Source: Chitinophagales bacterium
GTDB lineage: Bacteria; Bacteroidota; Bacteroidia; Chitinophagales; LD1
DNA: 64,000 nucleotides
Reading direction: 5' to 3'
Assembly (NCBI GenBank): GCA_019638515.1
Contig: JAHBTS010000003.1
Location: 186,001-250,000 of the forward strand
Positions 61,991-64,000 of the stretch are shown one piece after another. Under the pieces are notes generated by a model. That model saw only the letters and a list, made by a program, of their open reading frames with translations. It had not been told where the DNA came from and made no database searches. Position 1 is the stretch's first letter. Each line of letters opens with the position of its first letter. Both the position numbers and the translations under genes were made by a program.

Positions 61991-63094
61991 TTAAAATTTC
62001 TCCATTAAAAACAAAAATTCACAGTGTGGTTTATTACTGTTTATCCATTCGTTTGTCCAACGCATAGATGCCATTACGTGGTGTTTATAGTTTATTTCTA
62101 TTGCCTTTATCAACTTGCCGGAAGTATTGATAATGCTTGTCAATTCTGCTTTGGTGGCTCTACCTCCGGAACTATACGACAGCAAGATGTATTTTGCCTG
62201 TGTGGCATCTATCAGCTTTTTTATTGCCTGCATGGCTATAAAGTGGCCGCTATCATCTTTTCTAAACTCTTCGAATACCGAAGTTGCCACTTGGTCGCGC
62301 GTATCTTCGCGTCTGGCAGCTTTACCAAACACCAAAGGTTTATCGTTCAAAATAATGGTTTTCCAAATATGGTAATACGAGGCATAGCGCACACGACTTG
62401 GCGGCATTTTTTCGTTATTGGAGCCATATGGCGGATCTAAATACGCAAAATCGAATACTCTATTCTTTACAGCCTCAAAAACATCGCCACGCAGCACTTC
62501 ATTTTCGGTTGAATTCAAAAATAAGTGTGGCACTTTGAGCATTAAATTTTTGTGCGAGCGTGGCGACCACTCTGCCAAATATGCAGCATAATGCCCCAAA
62601 GTATTATCTACCGAATCGAGCGCCAAAATTAAGCTGGTTAGTGCTACTGCTTTTTCAACCTTGCCCAATTGCATTTTATCTATTTCATCTCTAATGGCAT
62701 CTAATTTTTGTGTGTTTTTACGTTGAAAAGGTTGCTTGCCGCCATCTGCGGTATTGCCGCCATAATGCTCGGTAAACCAGCCATCGTAGCCTTTTAGTGC
62801 ATTGAGGTGTGTAATCATTTCTGCGTAATAAGCAGCAGGTTGTTTATTCAATAAAAAACAGGTGGCAAAAGTTTCTGACCATATCGAAATATCGTTGGAA
62901 GTAGTATGATAGCCGAGTTGCGCAAATGCCTGGCTTACTCTTGTGGAACCGCTAAAACCATCAAAAACTGTTTTAACCTTAAGACCATTCAACACTTCGA
63001 CAATGGAAGGCAGTATTTTAAGTTTTGAGCCTGCATACTTAATTCCCTCGGTTGTGGGAATCAATGTTTTATCAATTGCGGCAATATCTGTCAT
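61991..63094 (-). CDS. D12-class N6-adenine DNA methyltransferase
   Basis: 367 residues. SAM-binding motif VFDGFSGSTRVSQAF, preceded by IKYAGSKLKILPSI, and the catalytic DPPYGSN (about 217-223) mark the alpha-type Dam/D12 group. Methylates adenine in DNA. No restriction endonuclease, specificity subunit or Vsr gene flanks it, so it is either an orphan methylase or a remnant. The target sequence cannot be told. Upstream of the OmpA gene on the same strand and divergent from the symporter gene. Confidence 0.88.
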   Translation of the reverse strand: MTDIAAIDKTLIPTTEGIKYAGSKLKILPSIVEVLNGLKVKTVFDGFSGSTRVSQAFAQLGYHTTSNDISIWSETFATCFLLNKQPAAYYAEMITHLNALKGYDGWFTEHYGGNTADGGKQPFQRKNTQKLDAIRDEIDKMQLGKVEKAVALTSLILALDSVDNTLGHYAAYLAEWSPRSHKNLMLKVPHLFLNSTENEVLRGDVFEAVKNRVFDFAYLDPPYGSNNEKMPPSRVRYASYYHIWKTIILNDKPLVFGKAARREDTRDQVATSVFEEFRKDDSGHFIAMQAIKKLIDATQAKYILLSYSSGGRATKAELTSIINTSGKLIKAIEINYKHHVMASMRWTNEWINSNKPHCEFLFLMEKF

Positions 63095-63219
63095 TCTCGT
63101 TAGCTGTAACTAAGGTAGTTTTATCTGCTCAAATTTAAACGGCTAATTGTATAAGCATATTAAAACAAGATGTGTACAATGTGCTACCGATAAAAGAAAA
63201 TGATTCTTTCATTCGTAGA

Positions 63220-64000
63220 ATGATAAGTCCGTGGCTCATACTTAGCTTTGTAGCACTTTACTTTATTGCATTAGTGCTTATCAGCCGAGTTACATCCGTA
63301 AAGGCAGGCAATCGCGAATACTTTATTGGCAACCACCAAAGCCCTTGGTATGCTGTTGCATTTGGCATGATTGGAGATTCGCTGAGTGGCGTAACTTATA
63401 TTTCGGTACCGGGAGCCGTGGGTACAGCCAAATTCAGTTATTTACAATTGGTACTTGGTTATGTGGTGGGCTATTGGATTATTGGCAGTGTGCTGTTGCC
63501 TATTTATTACCGCATGAACCTTACGTCTATTTACACTTATCTCGAAACACGCTTTGGCGTGGCAGCACAGCGCACCGGAGCTTTCTTTTTTATAGTGTCG
63601 CGATTACTGGGAGCAGCCGGAAGGTTGTGGCTGGCGGTAAGTGTGCTTCAAATTTTTGTATTTGATGCTATGGGCATTCCTTTTGTGCTGAGTGTGGCTG
63701 TAATTATTGGCCTAATGCTGCTTTATACTTACCGTGGCGGTATTAAAACATTGGTGTGGACAGATACTTTCCAATCGTCATTTCTGCTGCTGGGGGTAGT
63801 GCTTTCTATTGTGGCAATTGCTGCCAATCTTCAACTTTCGTTAAGCGAGCTATGCTCACAAGTTATCCATTCTAGTTACACGCAAGTTTTCTTCTTCGAC
63901 CCAATGCCTAAATCCTTTTTCCTGAAACAGTTTTTAGCAGGAGTTTTTATTGCCGTTACCATGACCGGCTTAGACCAAAACATGATGCAGAAAAATTTAA
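63220..64000 (+). CDS. sodium:solute symporter family protein, 3' truncated
   Basis: The frame from ATG 63220 runs to the window edge (about 260 residues visible) with no stop. Seven or more hydrophobic helices are seen. Diagnostic stretches of the SSS family are YFIGNHQSPWYAVAFGMIGD, SGVTYISVPGAVG, MNLTSIYTYLETRFG and LLYTYRGGIKTLVWTD. It takes up a solute with sodium; the substrate is unknown because the family covers sugars, amino acids, sialic acid and others. A shorter open frame at 63345-63665 is an overlapping shadow of this gene. Confidence 0.9.
   Translation, partial: MISPWLILSFVALYFIALVLISRVTSVKAGNREYFIGNHQSPWYAVAFGMIGDSLSGVTYISVPGAVGTAKFSYLQLVLGYVVGYWIIGSVLLPIYYRMNLTSIYTYLETRFGVAAQRTGAFFFIVSRLLGAAGRLWLAVSVLQIFVFDAMGIPFVLSVAVIIGLMLLYTYRGGIKTLVWTDTFQSSFLLLGVVLSIVAIAANLQLSLSELCSQVIHSSYTQVFFFDPMPKSFFLKQFLAGVFIAVTMTGLDQNMMQKNL

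Noticed and set aside
63345..63665. 106-codon open frame near the right end
   Set aside because: It overlaps the symporter frame from 63220, which has clear family motifs; the shorter frame has none.

Overview
The window comes from a Bacteroidota chromosome, probably a free-living member near the Chitinophagales/Sphingobacteriia. The evidence is five secreted proteins with type IX secretion (T9SS) C-terminal sorting domains (two gliding-motility/CHU_C type B, three type A), Bacteroidota-specific families (IPExxxVDY, DUF4783, DUF4476, DUF5777, choice-of-anchor V, Bacteroidota-type TssB/TssC/TssD) and -7 promoter elements of the TAnnTTTG type. No rRNA, tRNA, CRISPR array, insertion sequence or prophage was seen. 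The region is gene-dense; the only gap above about 300 bp without a gene is 42102-42473. Both window edges cut a gene: a repeat-rich surface protein on the left and a sodium:solute symporter on the right.

Layout. 2-2194: end of a T9SS surface protein with 237-bp tandem repeats. 2346-16183: mainly housekeeping genes (nadE, HEAT protein, 3'-5' exonuclease, coiled-coil membrane protein, hydrolase, ComF, lipid kinase, nadC, DUF4783, XerC/D, a second CHU_C protein, fbp, sufE, DUF6134-like, phosphonatase-like HAD, NlpC/P60). 16327-20733: a 1468-residue T9SS cargo. 20816-22696: IPExxxVDY gene plus pyk. 22759-28525: a complete three-gene RND efflux operon ending in a strong terminator. 28640-30469: a small unknown membrane protein and a fatty acid/sterol hydroxylase, diverging.

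30572-35725 holds the most striking block: six same-strand genes for the contractile sheath, tube, spike and one baseplate protein of a Bacteroidota-type (subtype iii) type VI secretion system, in the order tssB, tssC, tssD, second tssD, vgrG, tssE. An upstream terminator insulates it, a palindrome overlaps its likely promoter, and a 14-bp hairpin with a T-run follows the first tube gene. The remaining baseplate, ClpV ATPase and membrane-complex genes are absent from the window, so the system is split or incomplete.

35792-39927: bcp, a LysM protein, then a group of envelope genes (choice-of-anchor V protein, haem-motif lipoprotein, YceI, DUF5777 barrel) in which two neighbours carry non-canonical CX5CH and CX4CH motifs. 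39931-42101: cpsB-like phosphatase, rfbC and rfbD for surface polysaccharide. 42474-48155: envelope proteins, including an LVIVD lipoprotein, an ECF sigma factor and an overlapping gene for a protein with an N-terminal membrane segment and a C-terminal beta-barrel-like domain, which may form a signalling unit. 48168-55998: tag, dnaE, DUF4397 T9SS cargo, ksgA/rsmA, purN. 56050-57864: Crp/Fnr regulator with N-terminal cysteines, an unknown gene and a universal stress protein. 58117-64000: MsbA-like ABC exporter, PorE-like TPR-PD40-OmpA protein, a solitary D12-class adenine methyltransferase and the truncated symporter.
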